Below the pieces are notes generated by a model that worked only from the letters and a program-made list of their open reading frames with translations, had not been told where the DNA came from and did no database searches. A program made the position numbers and the translations under genes. Source: Paenibacillus_V sp046244365 (GTDB lineage Bacteria > Bacillota > Bacilli > Paenibacillales > NBRC-103111). Taken from it: DNA of 64,000 nucleotides. Every line of letters begins with the position of its first letter. The stretch's first letter is position 1. The stretch is taken from assembly GCF_046244365.1 (NCBI RefSeq), contig NZ_CP176395.1, forward strand, positions 992,001 through 1,056,000, written 5' to 3'. This document shows positions 42,825 through 51,752 of the stretch, in pieces.

Positions 42825-43781
42825 TTATATGAAATGGCACGAGGCAAAATGCCCCGGCTCCACTTCGCGAAATGCAGGCTGCTCGATTTTGCAGCGTTCG
42901 GTCGCATGCGGGCAGCGCGGATGGAAAGCGCAGCCGGAAGGCGGATTGGCCGCGTTCGGGACTTCGCCGCTTAGCACGATGCGCTCCCGTTTTTGATCTA
43001 CATCGGGTTCAGGCACGGAAGACAGAAGCGCCTGCGTATACGGATGCTTCGGGCTGTCGAACAACTGGTCGCGGGTCGCCGTTTCGACGACGCGGCCCAA
43101 ATACATGACCGCGACACGGTCCGAAATGTGCCGGACGATGCTAAGGTTATGAGAAATGAACAAGTAGGAGACCTTCGTTTGGGCTTGCAGGTCGCCGAGC
43201 AGATTGACGATTTGAGCTTGAATCGATACGTCGAGGGCCGAAACGGCCTCATCGGCTACGATCAGCTTCGGCTTGACCGAAACCGCCCTGGCGATAGCGA
43301 TACGCTGGCGCTGACCGCCGGAAAATTCATGGGGATACAGAGCGGCAGCTTGGCGGCTCAGCCCGACGGTTTCGAGCAGATCCTCCGCACGCTTGTAAGC
43401 TTCGGCCCGGCTTAGGCCGGCTTGCAGGTACATCGGCTCGGCTATCGCGCTTCCGACGGACATCCGCGGATTCAGCGAAGCGAACGGATCTTGGAACACG
43501 CATTGCAGATCTTTGCGAAGCGGACGTAGCTGGCGTTGATTCATGCTGCCGAGATCGACGCCGTTAAAGCGGATTTCACCACTGGTCAAATCAAGCAAAC
43601 GCAAAATAAGCCTTCCGACCGTCGACTTTCCGCAGCCGGATTCCCCGACGATACCAAGCGTTTCTCCCTCGTGTACTATCAAATTGACGCCGTCGACGGC
43701 TTTGACGACGCCATTCTTGCTGTTGCCTCCGATCGGAAAATGCTTCCGGAGGTCTTTTACTTCAAGAAGCGGAGCTTTCAC
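42825..43781 (-). CDS. oppF: peptide ABC transporter ATPase (OppF/DppF)
   Basis: This 318-residue ATPase starts at a GTG (43781) after AAAGGGGG. Walker A is GESGCGKST in the first 60 residues, signature FSGGQRQRIAIARA, Walker B LIVADEAVSALD. The C-terminal oligopeptide-transporter extension has the four cysteines for an iron-sulfur or zinc site (PSGCAFHPRCPHATERCKIE), as in DppF. It pairs with OppD. A long hairpin-forming stretch separates it from oppD. VADEAVSALD replaces the usual DEPTSALD, a common variant in this subfamily. Confidence 0.94.
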   Translation of the reverse strand: MKAPLLEVKDLRKHFPIGGNSKNGVVKAVDGVNLIVHEGETLGIVGESGCGKSTVGRLILRLLDLTSGEIRFNGVDLGSMNQRQLRPLRKDLQCVFQDPFASLNPRMSVGSAIAEPMYLQAGLSRAEAYKRAEDLLETVGLSRQAAALYPHEFSGGQRQRIAIARAVSVKPKLIVADEAVSALDVSIQAQIVNLLGDLQAQTKVSYLFISHNLSIVRHISDRVAVMYLGRVVETATRDQLFDSPKHPYTQALLSSVPEPDVDQKRERIVLSGEVPNAANPPSGCAFHPRCPHATERCKIEQPAFREVEPGHFASCHFI

Positions 43782-43814
43782 GTTCCCTGTCCCCCTTTGT
43801 TGAACGATTCAGAA

Positions 43815-43902
43815 GGGTGATGTGGGCTGCCGTTCATCCGTCAGGCATACGCTCCCGTCTTCTACGGAATCCTATGCTTTACGGACGAGCAGCCCCTCAC
43901 CC
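43815..43902. other. 88-nt long imperfect hairpin between oppD and oppF
   Basis: The outer stem GGGTGA...TCACCC, then GGGCTGC/GCAGCCC, then TCATCCGT/ACGGACGA (one mismatch), and an inner GCATA/TATGC give a nearly continuous stem-loop covering most of the 125-bp oppD-oppF gap. There is no T run, so it is not a simple terminator. Possible roles are an RNA-processing or stability element that sets the ratio of OppD to downstream products, or a palindromic mobile repeat. Confidence 0.7.
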
Positions 43903-43906
43903 ATGA

Positions 43907-44869
43907 TTAGACCAAGATGCAGCGGACTTGGTGCCCGTTACCGATCGTGCGCAGCTCCGGCGTTTGCTCGCGGCATTCCGGCTTCGCCATCGGACAACGT
44001 GCGGCAAACCGGCACCCTGACGGGAACGAACCGGCCGGAGGCACGGAGCCCGGAATCGGGGAGAGCTTGCCGATGCTGCCGTGCATACGGGGCGTGGAGT
44101 TCAACAGTCCCTTCGTATACGGATGCGTCGGCTGGGTGAACAGCGTGCGCACATCTGCCGTTTCGACGATTTGCCCGGCGTACATGACGATGACCCGGGA
44201 GGCCATTTCGGCTACGACGCCAAGATCATGCGTAATGAATAACACGGACATTTTCGTTTCCTTCACCAGATCGCGCATCAAATCCAGCACTTGCGCCTGG
44301 ATGGTCACGTCTAAAGCGGTCGTCGGCTCGTCGGCGATCAGCAGCTCGGGCTTTAGCGTCATAGCCATTGCCAGCATGACCCGTTGCCGCATGCCGCCGG
44401 ACAGACGGTGCGGGTATTCCTTGCGAATCCGTGCAGGATCAGGGAACCCGACGCGGCGCAGCCACTCGTCCGCAATTGAAACCGCTTCCAGTTTTTGAGC
44501 TTTCGTATGTCGAATGATGGCCTCTGTCATCTGGGTACCAATGGTTAATACTGGATTGAGCGAGGTCATCGGCTCCTGAAAAATCATGGAAATGTTTTGC
44601 CCGCGAATTTGAGACATTTCCCGTTTATTAAGCTCGAGCAGGTTGCGACCGCGGAACCGCACTTCGCCTCCGGCTATTTCACCCGAACGGGGCAACAGCT
44701 GCATGATGGATAAAGAGGTCATACTTTTGCCGCAGCCGGATTCTCCGACTAGGGCGACGACTTCATTCGGCTTGATTTCAAAGTCGATTCCGTCTACAAT
44801 CGTTTTTTCGCTCTTCTTGTCTTTAAAGACTGTCCGCAGCGATCTTACTTCCAATAGGGCTTCATTCAA
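43907..44869 (-). CDS. oppD: peptide ABC transporter ATPase (OppD/DppD)
   Basis: This 320-residue ATPase is the first gene of the operon. The TTG at 44869 is chosen because AAGGTGA lies five nt upstream and the protein then starts NEALLEVRSLRTVF; ATG codons at 44884 or 44917 are alternatives without good sites. Walker A is GESGCGKSMTS, signature LSGGMRQRVMLAMA, Walker B LLIADEPTTALDVT. The C-terminal cysteine motif (FPSGCRFAARCPMAKPECRE) marks the OppD/OppF family. With OppF it powers import by OppB/OppC. The promoter lies in the AT-rich upstream region. Confidence 0.93.
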   Translation of the reverse strand: MNEALLEVRSLRTVFKDKKSEKTIVDGIDFEIKPNEVVALVGESGCGKSMTSLSIMQLLPRSGEIAGGEVRFRGRNLLELNKREMSQIRGQNISMIFQEPMTSLNPVLTIGTQMTEAIIRHTKAQKLEAVSIADEWLRRVGFPDPARIRKEYPHRLSGGMRQRVMLAMAMTLKPELLIADEPTTALDVTIQAQVLDLMRDLVKETKMSVLFITHDLGVVAEMASRVIVMYAGQIVETADVRTLFTQPTHPYTKGLLNSTPRMHGSIGKLSPIPGSVPPAGSFPSGCRFAARCPMAKPECREQTPELRTIGNGHQVRCILV

Positions 44870-45240
44870 GCGGCTCACCTTCATTTCGGTAAAGTACGCA
44901 AAGTCAACAGACTTCATAATACATACAAATTACCAGAATGTAAACCCGATTTTTCCTTGCTTTAGCCAATCAACGTTTTAAACCTTTGGTAGATAAAAAC
45001 GTTAAAGAGTCAGTGTTTTCAAGTGTTAACACGAAGAAACAGTGAATTCAAATAACATTTAATTACAATAATTGTTTCGGAAATGGTAAATGAAACGGTT
45101 TTCATGATGGCAAAAATGTAAAATATAAACATTTAATGTTGAAACTTAGGAATAGTATTTTACTCGATTTGTTGAAGTTTTCGCAATCAAAGAGTATTGG
45201 AATTCCGAGCATAAATTGGCAGCGATTTTCATGCAAACAT
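44870..45240 (-). promoter_or_regulatory. AT-rich opp promoter region with cre-like site and palindrome
   Basis: This gene-free, very AT-rich stretch lies upstream of oppD. It holds a perfect 10-bp palindrome GTGTTAACAC (45023-45032) and TGAAACGGTTTTCA (45091-45104), which matches the CcpA cre consensus in both arms but has GG in place of the central CG. Exact minus-strand promoter hexamers were not fixed. Carbon catabolite control of the transporter is suggested but not shown. Confidence 0.45.
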
Positions 45241-45244
45241 CACA

Positions 45245-45275
45245 AAAAATCCCGGACAGATCTGCCCGGGATTTT
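45245..45275 (-). terminator. intrinsic terminator of the GHL6-family gene
   Basis: AAAATCCCGG pairs with CCGGGATTTT, and the minus strand continues with T residues. Confidence 0.88.
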
Positions 45276-45341
45276 GCGGCGCTTCAAGCACACAGAGGTT
45301 TGCGATGCGCAGCCACTTGCTTGTGCGGTTTATTGCTTTGC

Positions 45342-47315
45342 TTATGCTTCGTAATCCAGTACGACCATTTGATGGCATTCCAGCTTCGGCACGGAGTAGC
45401 GGACGGCTCCGTCCGTTTGCTCGAACGGAATCGGAGTCATTTGCGGCGCCAAATAGACATGACGGACGGGATGCAGCAGACGCAGCTCCACGCTCACGTC
45501 GTAGATCGGCAGGATGTCTTCGATTACTTCGATATTCGTGCCGCGTCTAACGGGTGTAGCGTACAAAAGGTGGTTCACATAGCGCTGCTCTTGAGGCTGC
45601 TCCTGCAGGGTAACGATGCCTTGAGCCGGCAAGGAGGAGCTAAGCGTTGCCTCAGGCAGCAATCGGCGCAGCGCGTAAAGCGCGATTTCCTTTAACGCAA
45701 GACTACCCTTCTTTGCGTAATCGGTAAACAGATCCCACGCGATGTAGATACCGGTTGCGGATTCCACCATGCCGGGACCTCCGCTGCGCGCGCTGTTCGG
45801 CGTATGCTGATGCGAGCAGAAGGCGAATGCATCCCGGTTAAAGTACGGATCCTCGCGGTAACCAAGGGCTGTACCGCCCGCAAGCTCGATGCGCTGTCCT
45901 TGGCCGTACATGATGAACGCGGCCGAACCGAGTGATGGGAGCGCCTCGTTCGGACGGTAATAGTCCGGTTGATACGGATTGTCCGAAAGCTTCCGCACAC
46001 CGAGGTCGATCGCGAAGGCATCTCCTTCCGGTGTAAGACCGGAGCGGCCGGTAACCAGCAACTTGCCGCCCTGAGCGCCGAAGCTCACCAGCTTCTGTTT
46101 GAGCGCTTCGTCTATGGGAATGGCATCCGGCAGAACGACGACTCTATAGCTACTGAAATCGGCTTCCATATCGACGACGTCGAACAGGATGTTTCCTTCG
46201 AGCAGCATCCGAACGGCGCCGGCATCCGCCTCGCCCGTTTTGGCATGACCTTGCGCTTCCGGCAACGCGACCGCTTCGACGGATAGCAGTGCTACATCGG
46301 CCAGATTTCGAACGCCGACGCACCATGCCTCTTTCTCCGCAACCTCGCGGTAAGCGGCTCCGATCAGCGCGTAGGTCGCTTCGTCCATCAGCCCTTCCGG
46401 GTGAAGCTGATCGCCGATCGAGCAGCAAGCCCCGTTCGCGATGCTGAGCGCCGTTTCGTAACGCAGCGCATTCGGATGCTTGTAGCCGCCGAATTCGCCC
46501 CATGTCGTATGAAATTTGCCGGTCATGCCGAGAAAATCCATGCCGAGCGATTGGGCATATCGCGCCGATAGCGGAAAGTGGTCGTAGCCCCAGCCGCCGG
46601 TTGGCAGCGATTCGAGCTCGAGATGAGTGTTCATATGCGCAAGATCGCGCCGGCCGCGTCGGATATGTCCGCCGTTGTGGAAGATGGGAAGGCCGGGTTT
46701 GATCGCTTCGACCGCCTGCTTTACCCGGTTCGTATAATTCGCATAGGTGCGTTCTCCGAGCGCACGGACCGTTTCCGCATCGCGAGGATCGCCGCCTTCG
46801 CTGCGGATTTGGGCGATGCACGTATGACAGTAGCATTCGCGAACTCCGACGATGTCCAGGAAGATGCCGTCCGCGTCGTAGTTTGCGGTTACCTCTTCCA
46901 CCTGCGCGATCAATTGATCCAAGTATGGCGTATTCAAGCAGAACTGATGATAGCCCGGCGTCAGAAAATCGCCCACCCAGTTCGTGCGGTCTTCTTTGCT
47001 GCGCATCAGCCACTCGGGATGCTGAACCGCCGTTTTCTCGTCAAGTCCCGCCGATAGGTATACCGGCGTATTGACGCCGATTTCATGCGCAGCTTCGATC
47101 ATCGCCCCCAGTAAATCGAACGAAAGGCCGGGATGCATGACGTTCGTTTTCGTCGGATGATACGACCAGCCATGATGGCACTTGGAGAATACGGTAATCG
47201 AGTCCACGTAACCTAACTTGAGCATGTCTTGAAATTGCTTTTTGTCGAAGTGCGAGCCGATGCCTGGAATTGCTTCCGATGTATGAAAGTCGAGGTGAAC
47301 TTGTCTGAAACGCAT
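45342..47315 (-). CDS. GHL6-family putative glycoside hydrolase with beta-galactosidase-type trimerisation domain
   Basis: This 657-residue protein has AAAGGAGCGG before the ATG at 47315. The first about 330 residues form a TIM-barrel like the hypothetical glycosyl hydrolase 6 family: MRFRQVHLDFHTSEAIPGIG at the start, DGIFLDIVGVRECYCHTC (probable catalytic or ligand Asp region), FHNGGHIRRG, and ESLPTGGWGYDHFP. Residues about 370-580 resemble the glutamine-amidotransferase-like trimerisation domain of GH42 enzymes (LPDAIPIDEALKQKLVSF, GGKLLVTGRSGL). A short beta domain ends the chain. No signal peptide, so intracellular. Activity in this family is untested. The divergent AraC gene and the opp operon are natural partners for uptake and breakdown of a glycoconjugate. 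Confidence 0.82.
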   Translation of the reverse strand: MRFRQVHLDFHTSEAIPGIGSHFDKKQFQDMLKLGYVDSITVFSKCHHGWSYHPTKTNVMHPGLSFDLLGAMIEAAHEIGVNTPVYLSAGLDEKTAVQHPEWLMRSKEDRTNWVGDFLTPGYHQFCLNTPYLDQLIAQVEEVTANYDADGIFLDIVGVRECYCHTCIAQIRSEGGDPRDAETVRALGERTYANYTNRVKQAVEAIKPGLPIFHNGGHIRRGRRDLAHMNTHLELESLPTGGWGYDHFPLSARYAQSLGMDFLGMTGKFHTTWGEFGGYKHPNALRYETALSIANGACCSIGDQLHPEGLMDEATYALIGAAYREVAEKEAWCVGVRNLADVALLSVEAVALPEAQGHAKTGEADAGAVRMLLEGNILFDVVDMEADFSSYRVVVLPDAIPIDEALKQKLVSFGAQGGKLLVTGRSGLTPEGDAFAIDLGVRKLSDNPYQPDYYRPNEALPSLGSAAFIMYGQGQRIELAGGTALGYREDPYFNRDAFAFCSHQHTPNSARSGGPGMVESATGIYIAWDLFTDYAKKGSLALKEIALYALRRLLPEATLSSSLPAQGIVTLQEQPQEQRYVNHLLYATPVRRGTNIEVIEDILPIYDVSVELRLLHPVRHVYLAPQMTPIPFEQTDGAVRYSVPKLECHQMVVLDYEA

Positions 47316-47555
47316 GCATTACCGCTCCTTTGCTTTTGTCGCTGCTCTGCCATCCCGCCGCCCGGACCTCGCGTTATAGCTCCTAAGCACGGTACGAATA
47401 TCCTTACGGCAGGTCGAAAGCGCTCTTCTTCAAGATAGCTTTTCGGCAAGGAGACGAACAGGCACGAAAACGATATAAAATAGCACGATATCGACTTCCC
47501 ACCATGTACAATAGAAGTATCGGAAAACAAGAAATCAATGGAGGTGAAGGGAGGA

Positions 47556-48422
47556 ATGGAGTGCTTAGAGCTGCGCATTCCGCCGCTTCCGCAATTCATC
47601 ACGGTGGGACATGCCGAATGGAAACCGGGGATGCAACATTTTACGCGAACGTTTGACGTATACGATGTGCTCTTTGTAAAAAGCGGTGCGCTGTATATGA
47701 CGGAGGAAGGACGCGAATTCGCTGTTCAGGCGGGACATATGCTCGTACTGGAGCCGAACCGAACACATTTCGGGCATTTGCCCTCCACGGAAACGACCGA
47801 GGTATATTGGGTTCACTTCGTCCATCCGGCTCCTGTACGAAGGCTGCCCGGAGATCGAATCTCATGGCCGTCCGTTCTTCGGAAAGGGACCGATTTCGAC
47901 GTTAGTCCTTCGGAACAGTTTATGTATATTCCCAAATTCGCCCGCGTCGAGCTCACCCCGATGACGGCGGTGATAGATAAGCTGATCGAGCTCCATCAGT
48001 CCTTTGTGCTCGAGCATGCCCTTCAAGTACATGCTTTGCTGACAGAACTGCTGATCCTGCTGCAGGATGCTGTCCATATGCGAGAGGTATCGCGCCCGGA
48101 GGTCGTTTGCAAGCTCGCGATGGATTATTTGCTTCAGCTTGGATCACAGCCTTTTCGCGCGAACGAGATGGAGGAGGCGCTCCATTTTCAATTCGACTAT
48201 ATGACGCGCTGTCTAAAGAAATATACCGGGATGACACCGCTGCAATATGTCCATAGGTTGCGTATCGGCAAGGCCAAGTCGCTGCTTGAAAATACGTCGT
48301 TGTCCGTTCAGGAAATCGCCGAGCAAACCGGCTTCGACAGTGCGAATTATTTGATCCGGCTGTTCCGAAGGACGACAGGTATGACGCCGGGAAAATACCG
48401 GGAGCGGAGGCACTTGCAGTGA
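47556..48422 (+). CDS. AraC-family transcriptional regulator
   Basis: This 288-residue regulator is divergent from the GHL6-family gene. The ATG at 47556 is preferred, with GGAGGTG and AAGGGAGG upstream; an ATG at 47538 is possible. Residues about 20-130 are a cupin ligand domain (VYDVLFVKSGALYMTEEG, LVLEPNRTHFGHLP). Two HTH motifs occupy about 190-285 (ALHFQFDYMTRCLKKYTGMTPLQYVH and VQEIAEQTGFDSANYLIRLFRRTTGMTPGKY). Position suggests that it activates the GHL6-family gene in response to a sugar. A plausible extended -10, TGTACAAT, lies at 47505-47512. It converges with the signalling cassette downstream. Confidence 0.92.
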   Translation: MECLELRIPPLPQFITVGHAEWKPGMQHFTRTFDVYDVLFVKSGALYMTEEGREFAVQAGHMLVLEPNRTHFGHLPSTETTEVYWVHFVHPAPVRRLPGDRISWPSVLRKGTDFDVSPSEQFMYIPKFARVELTPMTAVIDKLIELHQSFVLEHALQVHALLTELLILLQDAVHMREVSRPEVVCKLAMDYLLQLGSQPFRANEMEEALHFQFDYMTRCLKKYTGMTPLQYVHRLRIGKAKSLLENTSLSVQEIAEQTGFDSANYLIRLFRRTTGMTPGKYRERRHLQ

Positions 48423-48446
48423 CGATGCGTAATGCGCCGAAATGCA

Positions 48447-48493
48447 AGAAACCGCCATCCGACACCCTGCCCAGGGTATCGTACGGCGGTCAT
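48447..48493 (-). terminator. hairpin between convergent AraC and kinase genes
   Basis: ACCGCC-ATCCGA-CACCCTG pairs with CAGGGTAT-CGTACGGCGGT. On the minus strand it ends in GGTTTCTT, a weak terminator for the kinase operon. Confidence 0.55.
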
Positions 48494-48519
48494 GCGTGGC
48501 TGCTTTTAGAAGAAGCCGG

Positions 48520-51372
48520 TTAAGCTTGCTCCTTTTTCTCCCCGCCTCGTATCGTCTGGAAGATCGCTTCCGACAGCAGGTGGGGGTGGTAAGGTTTGAT
48601 CAAATAGCCTTCTGCGCCGAACTCGGCGCCTTTTTCCTTTTCCTCGAAGGCGCTGGAGATGAAGATCGGGATGCGGCTGTAACGGTCGTCCCGTTTCATT
48701 TCGCTTACGATCGTCCAGCCGTCGATGCTGTTCTTGAGAATGATATCCACCACGACGACGTCAGGCCGAATATGTTCCAAATGCTGAAGCGCCTCATCAC
48801 CGTTCGCGTAGGAAAAGACGCGGAAGCCTTGCTCGACAAGCTCTACCTGAAGCAGTTCGGACAGATGATAGTCGTCTTCGATAATCAGTACGCGAATATC
48901 GTCCGGCCGGCTGTCGTCGGCATGCGAATCGGCCGGCTGCTGTGCGGCGGGGAGAGGGAATCGCAGAGAGAAGGTGCTGCCTTTCCCATACTCGGATGCA
49001 ACGGCGATTTCGCCTTGATGCGCAAGCATAATTTCCTTGACGATCGCAAGCCCCAGCCCGGTCCCCCCGATCTCGCGGCGGTCGCTGTTGTCTATCCGGT
49101 AAAACTTGCTGAAGAGCTTGGACACGGCTTCATCCGGAATCCCGAGCCCTTCGTCCGAGAGGCTGATTACAAGATCGTTGCCGGACTGCTTGCAAACGAT
49201 TTGGATAAGACCACCGTTCGGCGAGTATTTAACCGCATTCCCGAGCAGATTCATGAATACTTGTTTGATTTTGTCAGGGTCTCCCCATACGACGGAGTGT
49301 TCGGCTTGCCATTCGATTGCAAAGCGGTGAAGCGAAGCATCCACATGCTGAAGCTCGATGACGCTTTCGATAATCGGAGGCAGTTCGACCGACTGAAAGG
49401 CATAATTTTGCTTGCCTGATTCCATACGCTGCAAATCGAGGAAATCGTTGATGAGTCCGGTTAACCGCTGTGCTTCCTGATGAATGGTCGTCAAATATTT
49501 GCGCTGTCTTTCCGGCTTCAGCTCTTTATGCAACAGCAGCTCCGTAAACCCGAGCACGCTGGCGAGCGGCGTCCGCAGCTCATGGCTTACCGTGCTTACG
49601 AATTCGGATTTCATCTGATCCACTTCGTACTCGCTTGTAATGTCGCGGTGCACGAACAGCGTGCCGAATCGTTCCGTTCCGCTGTATAGCGGCTCATGGT
49701 AGACCCGAATGATTCGGGGAGCCGGCCCCTCTATTTCATAGATCATGCTTTTGGCGGATGAGCTGCCGCGGTCGTGAATCCGGTCCTGGACGAAACGAAG
49801 AAGGGCGACGCTGTCCTTTACGCGTTCGGCAAGCTTGGCCTCGACAATTTCGAAAGCGGCTCCGTGCAGCCCGCCGTCGCTTGACAATCCCCAGATGTCG
49901 GCCATCATGCGGTTGATTTGCACCGTATTGCCTTGGCGGTCGACCAGATGAACGCCTTCCTGGATCGTGTTCAGCATGTTTTGGTTAAGCAGCCTCTGCT
50001 TCTCGGTTTCTTCGAACATGTCCAGCTTTTCGAACGCAAGCGACATTTGTCTTGCCATGCCCGCCATCTCGGCTTCTTCCTGCTTCGTAAAGGCTCTTCC
50101 GATGCGCGTCAGCATCATGCAAGCGACAGGGATGTCTTGACCGTTCAATATAGGAACGAGGATGTCGTAAGACCGGCAAGCCTCCGTATGATAGCTCTGC
50201 TCGGCGGGAGTGCTGGTACGCGCAAGCACATACGTTTGCTTCGTTTCGAGCACCCGGACGATCGGACCGTCCTCAAGCTGTTCGACGCTCTGCTTCGCCA
50301 TTCGTTCCGAAATGCCGAACGATGCGAAATCCCGTTCGTTGTTCAGCAGGATGATGAGTCCTTTATCCGCTTCCGCCACTTCCACGGTCGTTCTGATGAT
50401 GCTGGACAGCAGCTCCTGCTTGTCCAGCGTATTGGAGAGCGAGAGGATAAGCCGGTTTCTGCGCTCCAGATACCGCTCGTTCTCCTCCATTTTGACTATG
50501 GCGTGCTGGAGCTCGTCCTGCTGCATTTGAAGCTCCGCCTGCTGGGCTTGCAGCTCCTCGTTTTGCGCCAGCAGCTCCTCTTCCTTGCTGTTGATTTGAA
50601 CCACCATATATTGAAAAGAGCGGGATAAACGGCCGATTTCGTCTTTGCGGGACAGCGGCTCAATATCGATGAACTCCCCTTGGGCGATCCGGTCTGCGGC
50701 ATCCGTCAGTTTGCTTAACGGGGTTCCTACGTCCTTGGCCATGCGCTGCAGAGCGGCGAGGGCAATCAGCAGTACGCCGCCGATAAAAGCAAAAAAAACG
50801 ACGGCCTGCGAGGACAAGCTGCTCATCAACTGCTTGTTTAGCCGTTTATGCGCCGCGTTGCCTTCGAGCCTGTACCGTTCGGCATAATCCAGCATGCGTT
50901 CGACTTCGGTGATAACGCCGTTCGACTGATACGTGCGAAGCGCGGCATAATCGTTCTTCTCCGCGAGAGCGGCCGCTCTCGGGAACGATTCGCTGAAATA
51001 CGTCTGATAGAAACTGGTGATCGAATCGCCCAGTTCCTTTTCCTCGCCGCTCAGCGGGAGCTGCTTGAAGCTTGCCAGCGATTGCTCGAGTAGAAGCTTT
51101 TCCTTGAAAAGCTCGTCGTACTCTTTGGAGCTCAGGAATACGTAATAGGCGCGCGCGCGAAAAATAATTTGATTGGCGTGTTTCGCAATCGCATCCACCA
51201 GCTCCTGCTTCTGATCGGAGGCCTCGATGTCCGCTTGATACTGGCTGACCGTCCCGTAGAACGACCAGGATACGACTCCGCCTCCGATGAATACAAGGGC
51301 AAGAAAAATGAGCATCATGGCCGTAATTCGGCGGTTGAAGCTTTGGCTGATGCGTTTGAATACGCTAAGCAT
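48520..51372 (-). CDS. hybrid sensor histidine kinase (HAMP-GAF-PAS-HisKA-HATPase-REC)
   Basis: This is a 950-residue membrane kinase. Helices at about 16-36 and 186-208 bracket an external helical sensor of about 150 residues. Then come HAMP (about 209-262), a glutamine-rich coiled coil (LQAQQAELQMQQDELQ), GAF (about 305-460), PAS (about 465-590), HisKA with phospho-acceptor His597 (TVSHELRTPLASV), an HATPase domain with GGTGLGLAIVKEI, and a C-terminal receiver with Asp876. The ATG at 51372 has GGGGGAG upstream and overlaps the preceding REC gene by 8 bp. It is the last gene of a three-gene cassette that combines a kinase, receivers, a phosphotransfer domain and a diguanylate cyclase, so phosphoryl groups probably flow from here to the other two proteins. 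Confidence 0.93.
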   Translation of the reverse strand: MLSVFKRISQSFNRRITAMMLIFLALVFIGGGVVSWSFYGTVSQYQADIEASDQKQELVDAIAKHANQIIFRARAYYVFLSSKEYDELFKEKLLLEQSLASFKQLPLSGEEKELGDSITSFYQTYFSESFPRAAALAEKNDYAALRTYQSNGVITEVERMLDYAERYRLEGNAAHKRLNKQLMSSLSSQAVVFFAFIGGVLLIALAALQRMAKDVGTPLSKLTDAADRIAQGEFIDIEPLSRKDEIGRLSRSFQYMVVQINSKEEELLAQNEELQAQQAELQMQQDELQHAIVKMEENERYLERRNRLILSLSNTLDKQELLSSIIRTTVEVAEADKGLIILLNNERDFASFGISERMAKQSVEQLEDGPIVRVLETKQTYVLARTSTPAEQSYHTEACRSYDILVPILNGQDIPVACMMLTRIGRAFTKQEEAEMAGMARQMSLAFEKLDMFEETEKQRLLNQNMLNTIQEGVHLVDRQGNTVQINRMMADIWGLSSDGGLHGAAFEIVEAKLAERVKDSVALLRFVQDRIHDRGSSSAKSMIYEIEGPAPRIIRVYHEPLYSGTERFGTLFVHRDITSEYEVDQMKSEFVSTVSHELRTPLASVLGFTELLLHKELKPERQRKYLTTIHQEAQRLTGLINDFLDLQRMESGKQNYAFQSVELPPIIESVIELQHVDASLHRFAIEWQAEHSVVWGDPDKIKQVFMNLLGNAVKYSPNGGLIQIVCKQSGNDLVISLSDEGLGIPDEAVSKLFSKFYRIDNSDRREIGGTGLGLAIVKEIMLAHQGEIAVASEYGKGSTFSLRFPLPAAQQPADSHADDSRPDDIRVLIIEDDYHLSELLQVELVEQGFRVFSYANGDEALQHLEHIRPDVVVVDIILKNSIDGWTIVSEMKRDDRYSRIPIFISSAFEEKEKGAEFGAEGYLIKPYHPHLLSEAIFQTIRGGEKKEQA

Positions 51373-51730
51373 TCAGCAGCTCCCCCACTCTGCGCGCAAG
51401 CTCCATGGGGCTGAACGGCTTCGGCATGAAGTCGTCGGCGCCAGCAGCCATGACGCGATCCTGCTCCGCTTGCTGCGTTTTGGCGGAAAGCATCAAGATT
51501 TTGGCGTGCTTGCGGTCCGGCATCCCGCGCACATGCGGGATGACTTCGAGTCCGGTCATCTTCGGCATCATGTAGTCGAGGATAAGAAGACGATAGTCGT
51601 TCTTCTGAATCAGGGCAAGCGCTTCTTGGCCGTCGCATGCGACGTCGATTTCATAGCCCTCGTCTTCCAGCGTATCGGTAATCAGCATGCGCAGGACGGC
51701 TTCGTCCTCCGCCAGTAGTATAGTAGCCAT
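51365..51730 (-). CDS. single-domain response regulator (CheY-like)
   Basis: This 121-residue receiver has no output domain. AGAGGAG precedes the ATG at 51730; the frame stays open further upstream, but only as the shadow of the neighbouring gene. The acidic pair Glu8-Asp9, phospho-acceptor Asp52 (LLILDYMMPKMTG), and Lys in FMPKPFSP are all present. It overlaps the kinase gene by 8 bp and follows the cyclase gene by 22 bp. Such stand-alone receivers act as phosphate shuttles or sinks, or bind a target protein directly. The local HPt domain makes a shuttle role attractive. Confidence 0.93.
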   Translation of the reverse strand: MATILLAEDEAVLRMLITDTLEDEGYEIDVACDGQEALALIQKNDYRLLILDYMMPKMTGLEVIPHVRGMPDRKHAKILMLSAKTQQAEQDRVMAAGADDFMPKPFSPMELARRVGELLNA

Positions 51731-51752
51731 TGTGGTCTCCTCTTGGGTAACG

